A DNA stretch of 64,000 bases, from NCBI GenBank assembly GCA_966250335.1, contig CBINGZ010000003.1, positions 62,001-126,000 of the forward strand, given 5' to 3'. Positions 23,110-31,642 of this stretch are shown here, in pieces. The stretch is from OLB7 sp966250335 (GTDB lineage: Bacteria > Bacteroidota > Ignavibacteria > OLB7). Under the pieces are notes generated by a model. It was not told where the DNA came from, searched no databases, and worked only from the letters and a program-made list of their open reading frames with translations. The position numbers were made by a program, and so were the translations under genes. Every line of letters begins with the position of its first letter. Within the stretch, counting starts at the first letter, position 1.

Positions 23110-25290
23110 CTACCGGATGATCGTCACTGTGGCGCTGCCGACGGTGCCGCCGGCCGTGATCCGCACGAAATAGACGCCGGCCGCAAGCCCGCGGGTGTCG
23201 ATGCGGAAGCTGTTCGTTCCTTCGATCGTCTCGATCTCGCTTGTCGCCGCCTCGGCGCCCGTTGCCGTGACCACCGTCACGCGGGCCGATCCGGCGGAGG
23301 CCGGGAACCGGAGCGTTACCGACTCGCGGGCCGGGTTCGGATATGCGGTCACGGCGACGCCGGCGGCTGCCGGGGTTTCCACGCCGCTCACCGCTTCCGC
23401 TTCCTGCATCGGAACGTCGATCTGCTGTACCGTCCCCTCGGCCGTGAATGTGACGCTGCCGGTCGAGGTCTCGTAACCGACCCTGTCGGCCACGACCGAG
23501 TAGGTGCCGATCCCGAGACCGACGATCGTGAACTCGCCGAGATCGTTCGTGATCCCGAATCCGCTCACTTCATCCGCGGCGTCGATCGCGTAGACGACGG
23601 CTCCCTCGAGCGGATTCGCCCCCTGCGGCGCCGTGCGATCCTGCTTGATCACCCCCTTGTTCACGGTGATCTGACCCTTCAGGTTGCTGCTCCCCTTGGC
23701 GCCCTTGCTCGGCTGCAGCTTGATCACCACTTCGACCGTGTTCAGGTTCGGCGTGATCTGCACGATCGTCGCCTTGTCCCACGAGCGGGAGGCGACGGCG
23801 TTCAGGCGATAGTAGCCGGCGGTGTATCCCAGGCTGTCTCCGGGGATCCCGAGCAGGATGTAGCGTCCCGGAGCGACCGGGATCGAGAACCGGCCGTTCG
23901 GAACCCACGTCGTCGTGGCCGGGATCTGCTCGATCCTGCCGGCGCTGTCGACAAGCTGATAGACTGCGACCACGCCTTCGATTGCCCTCCCTGCGGGATC
24001 GGCCATCAGACCGGTGATCATCCCGTTCGTGGGCTTCACGCTCTCCAGATGGAAGTCGATGCCGTACAGCGTCCTGTCGACGACGATGCGCGTCGACTGC
24101 TGCGAGTTCTCCGTGTCACCGTAGAAGGCGCTCTTCAAGGTTCGATCCTGGGAGTGAGCATAGCCGATATACGTTCCGTGCGGGAGGATCACTTCGTAGG
24201 TCCCATCCTCCGAGGTGACGACGGTATCGGAATAGAGCGGGTCGAAGCTCGAGAAGACGACCAGGCTCTTGACGCCGGAGCCGTCGGACTTCCGGGTGAC
24301 CTGTCCCTTGACCGTGTCGTACACGGTTCTCTTGATCGGCTCCATCGCGACATCGGCGCGGGCCGAGTCGTCGCAGCCGACCTTCACGACGCCGTAGCCG
24401 CTCTGTCCGGGGATCGTGTACCAGGTCGCCTTATAGTTCCCCGCGTTGAAGAACAGCTGGTACTCTCCCTTCGGGACGCGTATCATATAGACGCCCCCCC
24501 TGACTTCTCCCGTGACGGTGGTTGCGTTGACCGCCGAGTCGAACGGGAACGCGCTGAGCGTTGCCCACTCGATCGGTTGGCCCGTCTGCGCGTCCTTCAC
24601 AAGGCCGTAGATCATGCCGCAGTAGCTCCTCTCGTCCGGGCGGACAATGACTTCCCACCGCGACTCGACGCTGACCGAGGGATCGCTCTTGAGCGATGCG
24701 CGCACATGGATTCCGATATAGGCGACACCTGTCGAGGTGTAGGTGAAGACCCCTGTGTTCTGATCGATCTTGCCGTTGGCGCTGAGAAGGGTGTAGGTCA
24801 CCGGCTCGCCGTTGCTTGCCTCCGCGACCAGAGTCCGGGTGTATGTCTCACCCGCCGTGATCGAATCGAGTCCCGTCGGGACCGAGACGAAGCGGACGGT
24901 GACATCGCTCAGCGTGACAGTGACCTGATCGCTGGCGGGGCCGGCCCCGTCTCTGTTGCGCGCCACGACATAAAAGGTGTACTTCCCGCCGGTCTGGAGA
25001 TAGCCGGTTCTGTAGTATCCGCCCCAGCCGGAGGAATCGAACGTCTGCCCTACCTTGTCGAACTTGCTGTCGCCGAGTTTCTGATAGATGTCGTAGAACG
25101 TCATCGGCGAAGCGGTGGAGTCACCGCTCCAGGTCAGCGCGATGTAGCGACCCTGGCCATCCGATGCGGCTGATGCCCGCAGTCCCAGCGGCTTCCCCGG
25201 AACCGCCGCAAGCGCGGCCGATCCGATGAGCAGCAGAAGGCTCATCAGCCTGAACATGCCGCCGTACCAGCTAGTACGTGTTCGTTTCAT
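23110..25290 (-). CDS. Secreted FN3 and carboxypeptidase-regulatory-like protein with T9SS sorting domain
   Basis: Exported protein of 726 residues. ATG 25290 begins a signal peptide (MFRLMSLLLLIGSAALAAVP after a basic start); the open frame upstream is not coding-like. Domains in order: fibronectin type III module (PLGLRASAASDGQGRYIALT to YTFYVVARNRDGAGPAS), an Ig/cadherin-like module, then four or five carboxypeptidase-regulatory-like beta-sandwiches (IYGLVKDAQTGQPIEWATLS, VKGQVTRKSDGSGVKSLVVF, ITGLMADPAGRAIEGVVAVY, LKGQITVNKG). The C-terminus AYPNPARESVTLRFPASAG to GVYFVRITAGGTVGSATVTI is the sorting domain. A structural or adhesive surface protein is likely. Terminator at 22979-23015. Confidence 0.88.
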   Translation of the reverse strand: MKRTRTSWYGGMFRLMSLLLLIGSAALAAVPGKPLGLRASAASDGQGRYIALTWSGDSTASPMTFYDIYQKLGDSKFDKVGQTFDSSGWGGYYRTGYLQTGGKYTFYVVARNRDGAGPASDQVTVTLSDVTVRFVSVPTGLDSITAGETYTRTLVAEASNGEPVTYTLLSANGKIDQNTGVFTYTSTGVAYIGIHVRASLKSDPSVSVESRWEVIVRPDERSYCGMIYGLVKDAQTGQPIEWATLSAFPFDSAVNATTVTGEVRGGVYMIRVPKGEYQLFFNAGNYKATWYTIPGQSGYGVVKVGCDDSARADVAMEPIKRTVYDTVKGQVTRKSDGSGVKSLVVFSSFDPLYSDTVVTSEDGTYEVILPHGTYIGYAHSQDRTLKSAFYGDTENSQQSTRIVVDRTLYGIDFHLESVKPTNGMITGLMADPAGRAIEGVVAVYQLVDSAGRIEQIPATTTWVPNGRFSIPVAPGRYILLGIPGDSLGYTAGYYRLNAVASRSWDKATIVQITPNLNTVEVVIKLQPSKGAKGSSNLKGQITVNKGVIKQDRTAPQGANPLEGAVVYAIDAADEVSGFGITNDLGEFTIVGLGIGTYSVVADRVGYETSTGSVTFTAEGTVQQIDVPMQEAEAVSGVETPAAAGVAVTAYPNPARESVTLRFPASAGSARVTVVTATGAEAATSEIETIEGTNSFRIDTRGLAAGVYFVRITAGGTVGSATVTIIR

Positions 25291-25532
25291 GAAGACCCCC
25301 AAGGTGTTGATAGATGAGAAAAACTGGAAGGAACGGGCGTCGGCAGAGAGGCAGTCGGGGATCGGCACTTCCCGGCCGCATGTCGGCGTCATTCGCCCGC
25401 CATTGAATAACAACATGGCCCCGGGAAACGTAACGTGGCGGTGATGCCTGGGATGAATTATCGGCGGGAGCGCCGGGACGCCGTGTCGGGCGCCCCGGGA
25501 TATATCGGGTCGGGCGGGTCGTTCCGGGGGAC

Positions 25533-27038
25533 TCAGTTCGTCACGGCGGCGACCTGCCAGCTCTCCTGCTCGCGATGGAGCGTGACGACCCGCGCCTCCG
25601 GGAACCGTTCCCGCAGGTGACGCGTGAGCCGTTCGGCGAAGTAGACGGAGCGGTGGCGACCGCCGGTACATCCGAACGCGATGCTGAGATCGTTGAACCC
25701 GCGACTCAGGTAGGCGGCGACCGCCCCCTCGACGAGCGTGGTCACTCCGCTCCAGAAGGTCTCCACCTCCGGTTCACCTTCCAGAAAGTCGATCACGTCG
25801 GCATCCAGGCCGCAGAGCGATTTGTAGTGATCGTAGCGGCCGGGGTTGTGAAGCGACCGGCAGTCGAAGACGAACCCGCCGCCGTGGCCGGTCTCGTCCT
25901 GCGGGTAACCCTGTTTGTAGCTGAAGCTCCGGACATGAACGGTGAGCGGCGCCTCCCCCGTCGAAATCCGCGCCGCGGGCTCATCCGTCGTACGGCCGTT
26001 CCCGTTCTTCCGCGGGGCCGATCCCCCGGCCGACGTTCCCTGGTTCGACTCCGTGACTCTCCGCAGAACGTCGCGCAGTTCCGGCAGAGCGGCCGCGGCT
26101 CCCTGCTCCAGCAGCAGCGCGATATTTCCGACCGCATACGGCACGCTCGCCAGAAAGTGGGGCTTCCGTTCGAAGAAGCCCCGGTAGCCGTATGCTCCCA
26201 TCGCCTGCATGATCCGGATCAGCACGTAGCCGCGGTAGAGTTCACGGAACTCGTCGCGATCGACGGAGAGGTATCCTTCCAGCGCGTCGAGATAATGGTC
26301 CAGAAGCCGTTCCCGCAGCGGCTCCGGGATATCCGCCTTGGCGTCGTAGAGGAGGGAAGCTATATCGTACTGGAGCGCTCCCCTGCGTCCCCCCTGATAG
26401 TCGATCAGCCAGGGAGCATCGTCGCGGAGCATGATGTTGCGCGACTGGAAATCTCTGAAGAGAAAATGGGTCCGGTCGGCCCGCAGAAGCATATCGCAGA
26501 AGCTCTCGAAGTCCTGCTCCAGTCGTGACTCGTTGAAGGGGATTCTGGCGAGCTTCAGGTAGTGGTACTTGAAGTAGTTCAGATCCCACATCATCGATCG
26601 GCGGTCGAACTCACGGTAGGGGTAGGCGACCGAATAATCGACGACCCTTCCCCCTTCGATCTGGACCCTGGGGAGAAGTTCGGCCACCCGTCGATAGATC
26701 GTGATCATCTCCTCCGGGAACTCCCGGCCCGTACGTGCGGCGCCCAGGCGGGCGTAGAGGGTGATATCCCCCAGATCCTCCTCCAGGTAGATCCCTGCAT
26801 CTTCATCCGATGCATAGATCTCGGGCACGGGAAGTCCCGCGCCTCTGAACGAGCGTGAGAAGGCCAGGAACGCGCGGTTCTCCTCGTCGTCCGGCCCGTG
26901 AACGCCGATGACCGTGTGGTCGTCGGGACCGGTGATGCGATAGATTCTGCGGTCCGATCCGTCACCGCGCAGGTCGACGACGGAGGTGGGCTCCGCGCCG
27001 AACGCGGTGCGATAGAGATGGAAGAGCTGGGATTTCAC
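25533..27038 (-). CDS. Fusion of APH-like sugar kinase (AmgK-like) and RapZ C-terminal domain
   Basis: 501 residues. The N-terminal ~330 residues are an aminoglycoside-phosphotransferase fold with the loop FLFRDFQSRNIMLRD and the metal Asp in WLIDYQGGRRGALQYDIASL, as in AmgK-like MurNAc/GlcNAc kinases; the catalytic loop has Phe where many members have His. After a low-complexity linker the C-terminal ~140 residues match the RapZ regulatory domain: VRSFSYKQGYPQDETGHGGG, FVFDCRSLHNPGRYD, GFNDLSIAFGCTGGRHRSVY. RapZ senses glucosamine-6-phosphate in E. coli, so a kinase/sensor protein for amino-sugar recycling is plausible. Fused forms are known in the phylum; substrate is inferred. Starts at 27038 on the minus strand. 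Confidence 0.88.
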   Translation of the reverse strand: MKSQLFHLYRTAFGAEPTSVVDLRGDGSDRRIYRITGPDDHTVIGVHGPDDEENRAFLAFSRSFRGAGLPVPEIYASDEDAGIYLEEDLGDITLYARLGAARTGREFPEEMITIYRRVAELLPRVQIEGGRVVDYSVAYPYREFDRRSMMWDLNYFKYHYLKLARIPFNESRLEQDFESFCDMLLRADRTHFLFRDFQSRNIMLRDDAPWLIDYQGGRRGALQYDIASLLYDAKADIPEPLRERLLDHYLDALEGYLSVDRDEFRELYRGYVLIRIMQAMGAYGYRGFFERKPHFLASVPYAVGNIALLLEQGAAAALPELRDVLRRVTESNQGTSAGGSAPRKNGNGRTTDEPAARISTGEAPLTVHVRSFSYKQGYPQDETGHGGGFVFDCRSLHNPGRYDHYKSLCGLDADVIDFLEGEPEVETFWSGVTTLVEGAVAAYLSRGFNDLSIAFGCTGGRHRSVYFAERLTRHLRERFPEARVVTLHREQESWQVAAVTN

Positions 27039-27161
27039 GGCGCTATGTTAACAAAAGGAGAGGGAACAGCGAAGGTTCGTAACTTCCTACCTGTAATCGG
27101 ACCCCGGTTCGTCTCCCGAAGCGAACCGGTCCTGCATCGACGAACATTCCCGACGAACAGT

Positions 27162-27755
27162 ATGAAGATGATCCGCATTCTACTCCCTGCGCTCCTTATC
27201 GTGACCCTCGCGGCCGCCTATCCCGGCGGCTCGGAGTCGTTCGATATCCGCAGGGCCAGCTGGGGGATGAGCATGAACGAGGTGAAGGGAGCCGAGCGCG
27301 AGGCTGGGGGAACGCTTGTCACCGAGAAATGGAACAGGCTCGCCTACACGATCGATCTGGCCGGTCATCCGGCGTCGATCGTCTACACGTTCAAGGAGGG
27401 GAAGCTGATGCTGGCCGACGTGAACTTCCTTCAGAAGCACGCCGACCCGGCCGAGTATATCAGCGACTTCGAGAACCTGCGGGCGCAATACGATACGATC
27501 ATGGGGGCTCCGGTCGCCAACGAGAAGAAGTGGCATATGGAGACCTACAAGGAGAAGCCCGACAAATGGGGCTTCGCCGTCAGTGCCGGCCATCTGGAGT
27601 TCCACAGCCGCTGGCGCAACCCGCGCACGGCCGTGAACCTGGTGCTCGAGGGGGGAGATATGACGGTGACGCTGCGGGTGAGCTACGGCAGCCTGCTGCC
27701 GGCAACGGCGGAGAAGAAGCCGGATGAGGCTTCGGCCAGTGAGGGGGGGAAGTAG
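27162..27755 (+). CDS. Small exported hypothetical protein
   Basis: 197 residues. Signal peptide MKMIRILLPALLIVTLAAAY, then a mature part starting SFDIRRASWGMSMNEVKGAE. The W-G-M-S-x-x-E-V opening is common in exported proteins of the phylum that have a repeated small beta fold; I do not recognise a named function. The upstream frame from 26898 overlaps the divergent kinase gene and is not used. The leader carries a CCGGTTCG/CGAACCGG hairpin (27104-27129). It converges on the DUF4157 gene with 13 bases between stops. Confidence 0.75.
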   Translation: MKMIRILLPALLIVTLAAAYPGGSESFDIRRASWGMSMNEVKGAEREAGGTLVTEKWNRLAYTIDLAGHPASIVYTFKEGKLMLADVNFLQKHADPAEYISDFENLRAQYDTIMGAPVANEKKWHMETYKEKPDKWGFAVSAGHLEFHSRWRNPRTAVNLVLEGGDMTVTLRVSYGSLLPATAEKKPDEASASEGGK

Positions 27756-27768
27756 AGGGGGAAGGACT

Positions 27769-29484
27769 CTACGGCGGTCCCGGAAACGCCGTCGTCTCAT
27801 CTCCCTTCACATAGCACTTGTTCTCCTTCTGCGTCGGCCCGATCGTCTTCCACGCGTCCTTTTCCCAGTAGTGGACCTGCGAGCCGTCGTAATAGCCGGG
27901 GAGCCGTTTGACGTCCCCTTTGTATCGGGCCTCGATAATCGATTTCCAGCTCGACACGATTGCGCCGATATCGGCGGGCTGGTCCAGCAGCAGGGGACGG
28001 CCCAGCGTCTTCAGCTTTGTCTGGAAGTCGTCGCGAACCAGACTCCCCTGGTTCGGCGCCGACTTGCGGAAGCCGAGGATGATCGCGTTCGGGAAGAGTC
28101 CGTGAAAGACCTCGAACGACTCCTTGCAGAGCGTGGCGCAACTGGTGCTGATCATCAGCTTGACGTTCGGGAATCCCCCCTTCTTCTGCACGAAACGGAG
28201 ATCGAACCCGTTCTCCCCCTCGAAATCGGAGAAGACTCCCGGCGCCTTGTACTGGGCGTACTGATGGCCTCTGAAGTAGATGATATCGGTTCGCGCAAGA
28301 CCGGGCGTCGACTTGTCCGCCACATCCCTGGCCGTTTTGCTGCTTACGGGTTGTTCATGGCTGGGATCGATGGAGAAGGTGCGGAACGGAACAGTCTCGT
28401 TCGCGCCGAGCTTCGTCAGGCTCTTCCTGATGTCGGGGGCATAGCCGGGATACATCCCCGTGTAACCGCCGAAAGGGGTGGCCGCCTCGGTCCAGACCGA
28501 ATCGGCTTCCTTCGTCCCCAGCGTCGTCTCCACGCCGTTTCTGACCTCCCTCCGCTGAGTCTCCGTCGCGCATCGCAGGACCGGTTTCAGGGCCAGGACG
28601 AGAGCCTGCCGTTTCTCGACGGCGGAATCGGATTTGTGCGCGTTCGCAAGGGTCGAGACCGATTTCCCGGCCGCCTTCGCGTCGAACGTCGTACAGAGAG
28701 GGTCGCTCGTACCCCCCGCGGGGGATCGCTGCAGAAGGTCGGTTCCGCCGTTCTGCTGCAGCGTATGAACCAGCTCATGCGCCAGAAGTCGCCTGCCGTC
28801 GGCGGATGAAGGGGAGAACTCTCCCTTCCCGAAGACGATATTCGAGCCGACCGTATAGGCTCGCGCTCCGACCGATCGCGCCGATTCCGCCGCCCTCTCT
28901 CCCGTATGTACCCGCACCCGGCCGAAGTCGTGTCCGAACCGGGACTCCATGAACTCCCGTGTCCCTCCCTCCAGCGGAGCGCCGGGGGAGCGGAGCGTCC
29001 GGTGAACGGCCTCGGGGACGGAAGCCGTCCGTCCGCCGCCGGGAGGGAGCGGGCTTGCCTGCAGCCGTTCCGGTTCCGTCGCCGACTCCCTGTGCCCGCA
29101 TTCGCATTCCCCCTGGCACGCGCATTTCCGTTGCAGAACCGGTTCGCCGCTCCGCACGACCTTCTCCGCCAGGCGATCCGCCTCCTGTTCGTAGATATCG
29201 CCGGGTGTGCCGAGGGTGAGTCTGGTCTGCAGGGTGATCGACGGTCCGGAGTGGATCGGAATCTCTCCGAAGTCGTGCGAGAACGATCGTCCCGCGATGT
29301 TCCGGGGACGCCCGCCCGGATCGGAACCGGAGGGAGGCGATCCTCCCCGAGCGTTCATGCGGCTCGGGGGTTCCGGCACGAGGGAAGGCTCACGGTCGTT
29401 CACGGGAGCGTTCGGCTGCGCCTGCGGAGGATTGATGATTGCCTGTCGTGACGGTCGGGCGGTTTTCTGAACGAGCGTCTGCAT
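27769..29484 (-). CDS. DUF4157 (eCIS-core-type) protein with putative caspase/CHAT-like C-terminus
   Basis: 571 residues, no signal peptide. Residues 1-65 are low complexity (Pro/Arg). Then a short copy of the family opening (LGTPGDIYEQEADRLAEKVV, 91-110), a cysteine cluster (C121, C123, C127, C129) and the DUF4157 core from LRSPGAPLEGGTREFMESRF (164-183) to the metallopeptidase-like HELVH (236-240). DUF4157 proteins are repeatedly linked to contractile injection systems as effectors or toxins. The C-terminal ~180 residues contain TDIIYFRGHQYAQY (His407) and, 42 residues later, VKLMISTSCATLC (Cys449) then FPNAIILGFRKSAP, the strand-His and strand-Cys order of caspase/CHAT peptidases. The latter is my inference. 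A sigma-70-like promoter lies at 29544-29571. Confidence 0.75.
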   Translation of the reverse strand: MQTLVQKTARPSRQAIINPPQAQPNAPVNDREPSLVPEPPSRMNARGGSPPSGSDPGGRPRNIAGRSFSHDFGEIPIHSGPSITLQTRLTLGTPGDIYEQEADRLAEKVVRSGEPVLQRKCACQGECECGHRESATEPERLQASPLPPGGGRTASVPEAVHRTLRSPGAPLEGGTREFMESRFGHDFGRVRVHTGERAAESARSVGARAYTVGSNIVFGKGEFSPSSADGRRLLAHELVHTLQQNGGTDLLQRSPAGGTSDPLCTTFDAKAAGKSVSTLANAHKSDSAVEKRQALVLALKPVLRCATETQRREVRNGVETTLGTKEADSVWTEAATPFGGYTGMYPGYAPDIRKSLTKLGANETVPFRTFSIDPSHEQPVSSKTARDVADKSTPGLARTDIIYFRGHQYAQYKAPGVFSDFEGENGFDLRFVQKKGGFPNVKLMISTSCATLCKESFEVFHGLFPNAIILGFRKSAPNQGSLVRDDFQTKLKTLGRPLLLDQPADIGAIVSSWKSIIEARYKGDVKRLPGYYDGSQVHYWEKDAWKTIGPTQKENKCYVKGDETTAFPGPP

Positions 29485-29543
29485 GGTCGATACTCCCGCG
29501 ACGGATCTGGAATTCGACGTGTGGTCGTTCCGTCAGGGCCGCT

Positions 29544-29571
29544 AATATATCATAATGCTGTGATATCGCAA
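29544..29571 (-). promoter_or_regulatory. Sigma-70-like promoter for the DUF4157 gene
   Basis: On the minus strand TTGCGA (29566-29571), 16 bases, TATATT (29544-29549), in an A/T-rich island. Predicts a leader of about 50 bases to ATG 29484. Confidence 0.45.
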
Positions 29572-29671
29572 GGCTTGTGCGGGATGTTGTTCTCGTGGAA
29601 CGATGCTTTCCCGGGGTGGTGGAGAGGGGGTGTGAGGGGCTCAGGATCGACCTTGGGATCGATCCCGGAGC

Positions 29672-30865
29672 TTATCCCCCCTGCGTATCCTCCAGCGGCC
29701 ACGGCATGGTTCGTCGCAGGAATTCATCGAACATCGGGACCGTAAACGAAGTATCGCCGTGGGCCGGGCTGTAGATCATCCCCTTCCGGATCAACCCCTG
29801 CCGAAGCGGAGCCACCTGGCTGACCGACACCTTCATAAGTCTTGCGATATCCCCCGATCGATGAGGTCCGGGGCCGAGTTCCGCCATTGCCCGCATGTAG
29901 TGGCGCTCACGCGGCGTCAGCCGATCGAGTCGCACACGAAAGAAGCCTTCGTCGAGATGACGGATCGCTATGTCGGTGGCCGCTTCGACGTCGTGCTCGG
30001 CGATCGGTGAGCTGTCGGCGATATCCCACGCATGTTTTCCCCATTCCTGAAGGAAGTACGGGTACCCTTGTGTCGTCTTCACAATCGATTCGAGCGCGGG
30101 CTCGGTGTAGTCCACATCCATACGCCGTGCCGGCTCCCTGATGGCGTCTCCGGCATCTTCCGGCGCCAGAGTACCCACGGGAGGATAGTCGAACAGACGC
30201 TCCGCGTACGACTTTGCAGTCCCCGCCAGCCCGGCCAGTTCGGGGAGTCCCGCTCCGAACAGGATGATGGGGAGCGATTGCTGCGTCACCTTGTGGATGG
30301 CGACGATGAGCGCGCTCAGATCCTCCGGTGTCAGATACTGCATTTCGTCGATGATCAGAACGACGGCGGTTTCCGCCTCCTGGGCTGCCCTGCCGACGGC
30401 CACGAAGAGCTCGGCGAGATCGACTTCAAGATCCCCCGAGTCGGCAGTTCCGATCTCGGGACCTATTCCGAGCTCAAAGTGTCCTACGCCGATCTTCAGC
30501 GCTCCGGCAAACGAGAGAAGAGTACGGAGCGCCCTTCTGCTGAGATCGGTGACCCGTTCCCCGCGATCCATTCTGATAAGGAGTCGGCGTAGTGGGGGGA
30601 TAAGGAGTTCGGCGAGCCGGCGCCCCTCCGGCGCCTCGATGAGGATCGTCCAGCACCCTTCCTGATCCGCCAGCTCGTCGATCCGATTGAGCAGGACCGT
30701 CTTGCCGACCCCCCGTAGTCCCAGCAGCATCTGACCCTTTGCATGCCGTCCGGCGCGTGTTCGAGCAAGCGCGATGCGGGCCTGCTCGATGATCGCATCA
30801 CGCCCCGCCAGTTCGGGGGGACGAGTTCCCGCCCCGGGAGCATAGGGATTCAGTTCTGGATTCAT
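29672..30865 (-). CDS. AAA/STAND-like ATPase with C-terminal winged-helix region
   Basis: 397 residues of the AAA_16/ORC-Cdc6-like type. After the lead-in PPELAGRDAIIEQARIALAR come Walker A GLRGVGKT (about 48-55), Walker B VVLIIDEMQY (about 165-174), a sensor-like LPIILFGAGLPELAG, and LFDYPPVGTLAPEDAGDAIR. The last ~100 residues (LDRLTPRERHYMRAMAELGP, SGDIARLMKVSVSQVAPLRQ, GLIRKGMIY) look like a winged helix. Such solitary ATPases occur as switches in signalling and defence modules; no specific role is known. It is transcribed toward the DUF4157 gene, 187 bases away, from a promoter whose start would coincide with the ATG (leaderless). Confidence 0.85.
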   Translation of the reverse strand: MNPELNPYAPGAGTRPPELAGRDAIIEQARIALARTRAGRHAKGQMLLGLRGVGKTVLLNRIDELADQEGCWTILIEAPEGRRLAELLIPPLRRLLIRMDRGERVTDLSRRALRTLLSFAGALKIGVGHFELGIGPEIGTADSGDLEVDLAELFVAVGRAAQEAETAVVLIIDEMQYLTPEDLSALIVAIHKVTQQSLPIILFGAGLPELAGLAGTAKSYAERLFDYPPVGTLAPEDAGDAIREPARRMDVDYTEPALESIVKTTQGYPYFLQEWGKHAWDIADSSPIAEHDVEAATDIAIRHLDEGFFRVRLDRLTPRERHYMRAMAELGPGPHRSGDIARLMKVSVSQVAPLRQGLIRKGMIYSPAHGDTSFTVPMFDEFLRRTMPWPLEDTQGG

Positions 30866-30870
30866 AGATC

Positions 30871-30905
30871 AATTATAGGAAAGTTATCGATATTACTAAA
30901 GTTAT
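30871..30905 (-). promoter_or_regulatory. Promoter arm facing the ATPase gene (consensus -10, leaderless)
   Basis: Minus-strand sequence ATAACTTTAGTAATAT followed by CGATAACTTTCCTATAATT. TATAAT (30872-30877) is six bases from the A of ATG 30865, so the transcript would begin at the start codon. A TTTAGT box lies 17 bases upstream. Matches the plus-strand arm 30917-30951 at 28 of 35 positions. Confidence 0.55.
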
Positions 30906-30916
30906 CCCCCGTGAGC

Positions 30917-30951
30917 ATAACGTTAGTAACTCTGATAACTTCTCTATAATT
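30917..30951 (+). promoter_or_regulatory. Promoter arm facing umuDC, mirror image of the ATPase promoter
   Basis: Plus-strand sequence ATAACGTTAGTAACTC followed by TGATAACTTCTCTATAATT. TATAAT at 30945-30950 with GTTAGT 17 bases upstream. If used, transcription starts near 30957 and leaves a 217-base leader before umuD, or an untranslated RNA. Confidence 0.5.
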
Positions 30952-31148
30952 CCCTCTGCTTCGATGATCCTTCCGCTCTCTTGATCACCATTGCCGTCGG
31001 GCTCCATCCGAACACCGGTTTCTCGCCCCTTATGTGAAATCAGCCGAAATTCTTCATACCATCCCCAGCCACCTATCCGGATCTCCTTTTTTCACAACCC
31101 CGGGAATATTTTCACCAGGCATGGTGTTCATATGATGACTATTCCGTA

Positions 31149-31164
31149 GTTTCGTACATCGAAC
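31149..31164. promoter_or_regulatory. Possible SOS-type operator next to umuD
   Basis: GTTTCGTACATCGAAC, with TTCG/CGAA arms and a 5-base spacer, 11 bases ahead of the umuD ATG. The LexA site of this lineage is not known to me, so the link to SOS control is a guess from position. Confidence 0.25.
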
Positions 31165-31174
31165 GACACAGCAG

Positions 31175-31639
31175 ATGAGGGTCATGGAATCGGATCGTCC
31201 GGTGGTCTCCGGTCAGGGGTTGTATGCGGCGGATCGAAGCGGGGAGATTCCCGAGCTGGGGCTTCCCCATCTTCTGGCGTCCGTTTCAGCGGGATTTCCG
31301 TCGCCGGCGGAGGACTATATCGATACCCGGCTCGATCTCAACCACCTGCTCATCAGGCATCCCTCCACCACCTTTCTGGTGACCGTCGACGGGGACTCGA
31401 TGAAGGATGCGAACATCCGTTCCGGGGATATCCTGGTCGTCGATCGCTCGCTCGAGCCCTCCAGCGGCCGGATCGTGATCGCCGCGCTGGAGGGGGAGCT
31501 GGTGGTCAAGCGACTGGCGGTGGATGGGAACGGGGTGTCGCTGGTGCCGGAGAACTCCGCGTACAGCCGGATCAGGGTCGCCGAGGGGACCGACCTGAAG
31601 ATCTGGGGGATCGTCACCGCCGTCATTCACAGACTCTGA
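31175..31639 (+). CDS. umuD: UmuD-like S24 peptidase, Pol V accessory subunit
   Basis: 154 residues. Self-cleaving LexA-fold protein without a DNA-binding domain; cleaved UmuD' forms Pol V with UmuC after DNA damage. The cleavage site Ala39-Gly40 is followed by FPSPAEDY exactly as in known UmuD proteins. Catalytic Ser75 in GDSM and Lys112 in VVKRL are present. ATG 31175 is used; ATG 31184 (residue 4) is a close alternative with GAGG just ahead. umuC follows three bases after the stop, so both are one unit. Confidence 0.94.
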   Translation: MRVMESDRPVVSGQGLYAADRSGEIPELGLPHLLASVSAGFPSPAEDYIDTRLDLNHLLIRHPSTTFLVTVDGDSMKDANIRSGDILVVDRSLEPSSGRIVIAALEGELVVKRLAVDGNGVSLVPENSAYSRIRVAEGTDLKIWGIVTAVIHRL

Positions 31640-31642
31640 AGG

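Larger units (their letters stand above)
30866..31174. other. Divergent intergenic region, A/T-rich, with mirrored promoters
   Basis: 309 bases between the ATPase and umuD. Its left part is the 35-base inverted repeat (30871-30951). The remainder has no gene; a TTCG-TACAT-CGAA element lies at 31151-31163 close to umuD. Base composition is visibly lower in G+C than the flanks. Confidence 0.6.

Noticed and set aside
29644..29665. GGATCGA/TCGATCC hairpin downstream of the ATPase gene as a terminator
   Set aside because: Only 7 bp and followed by C-rich sequence on the minus strand, without a U run.
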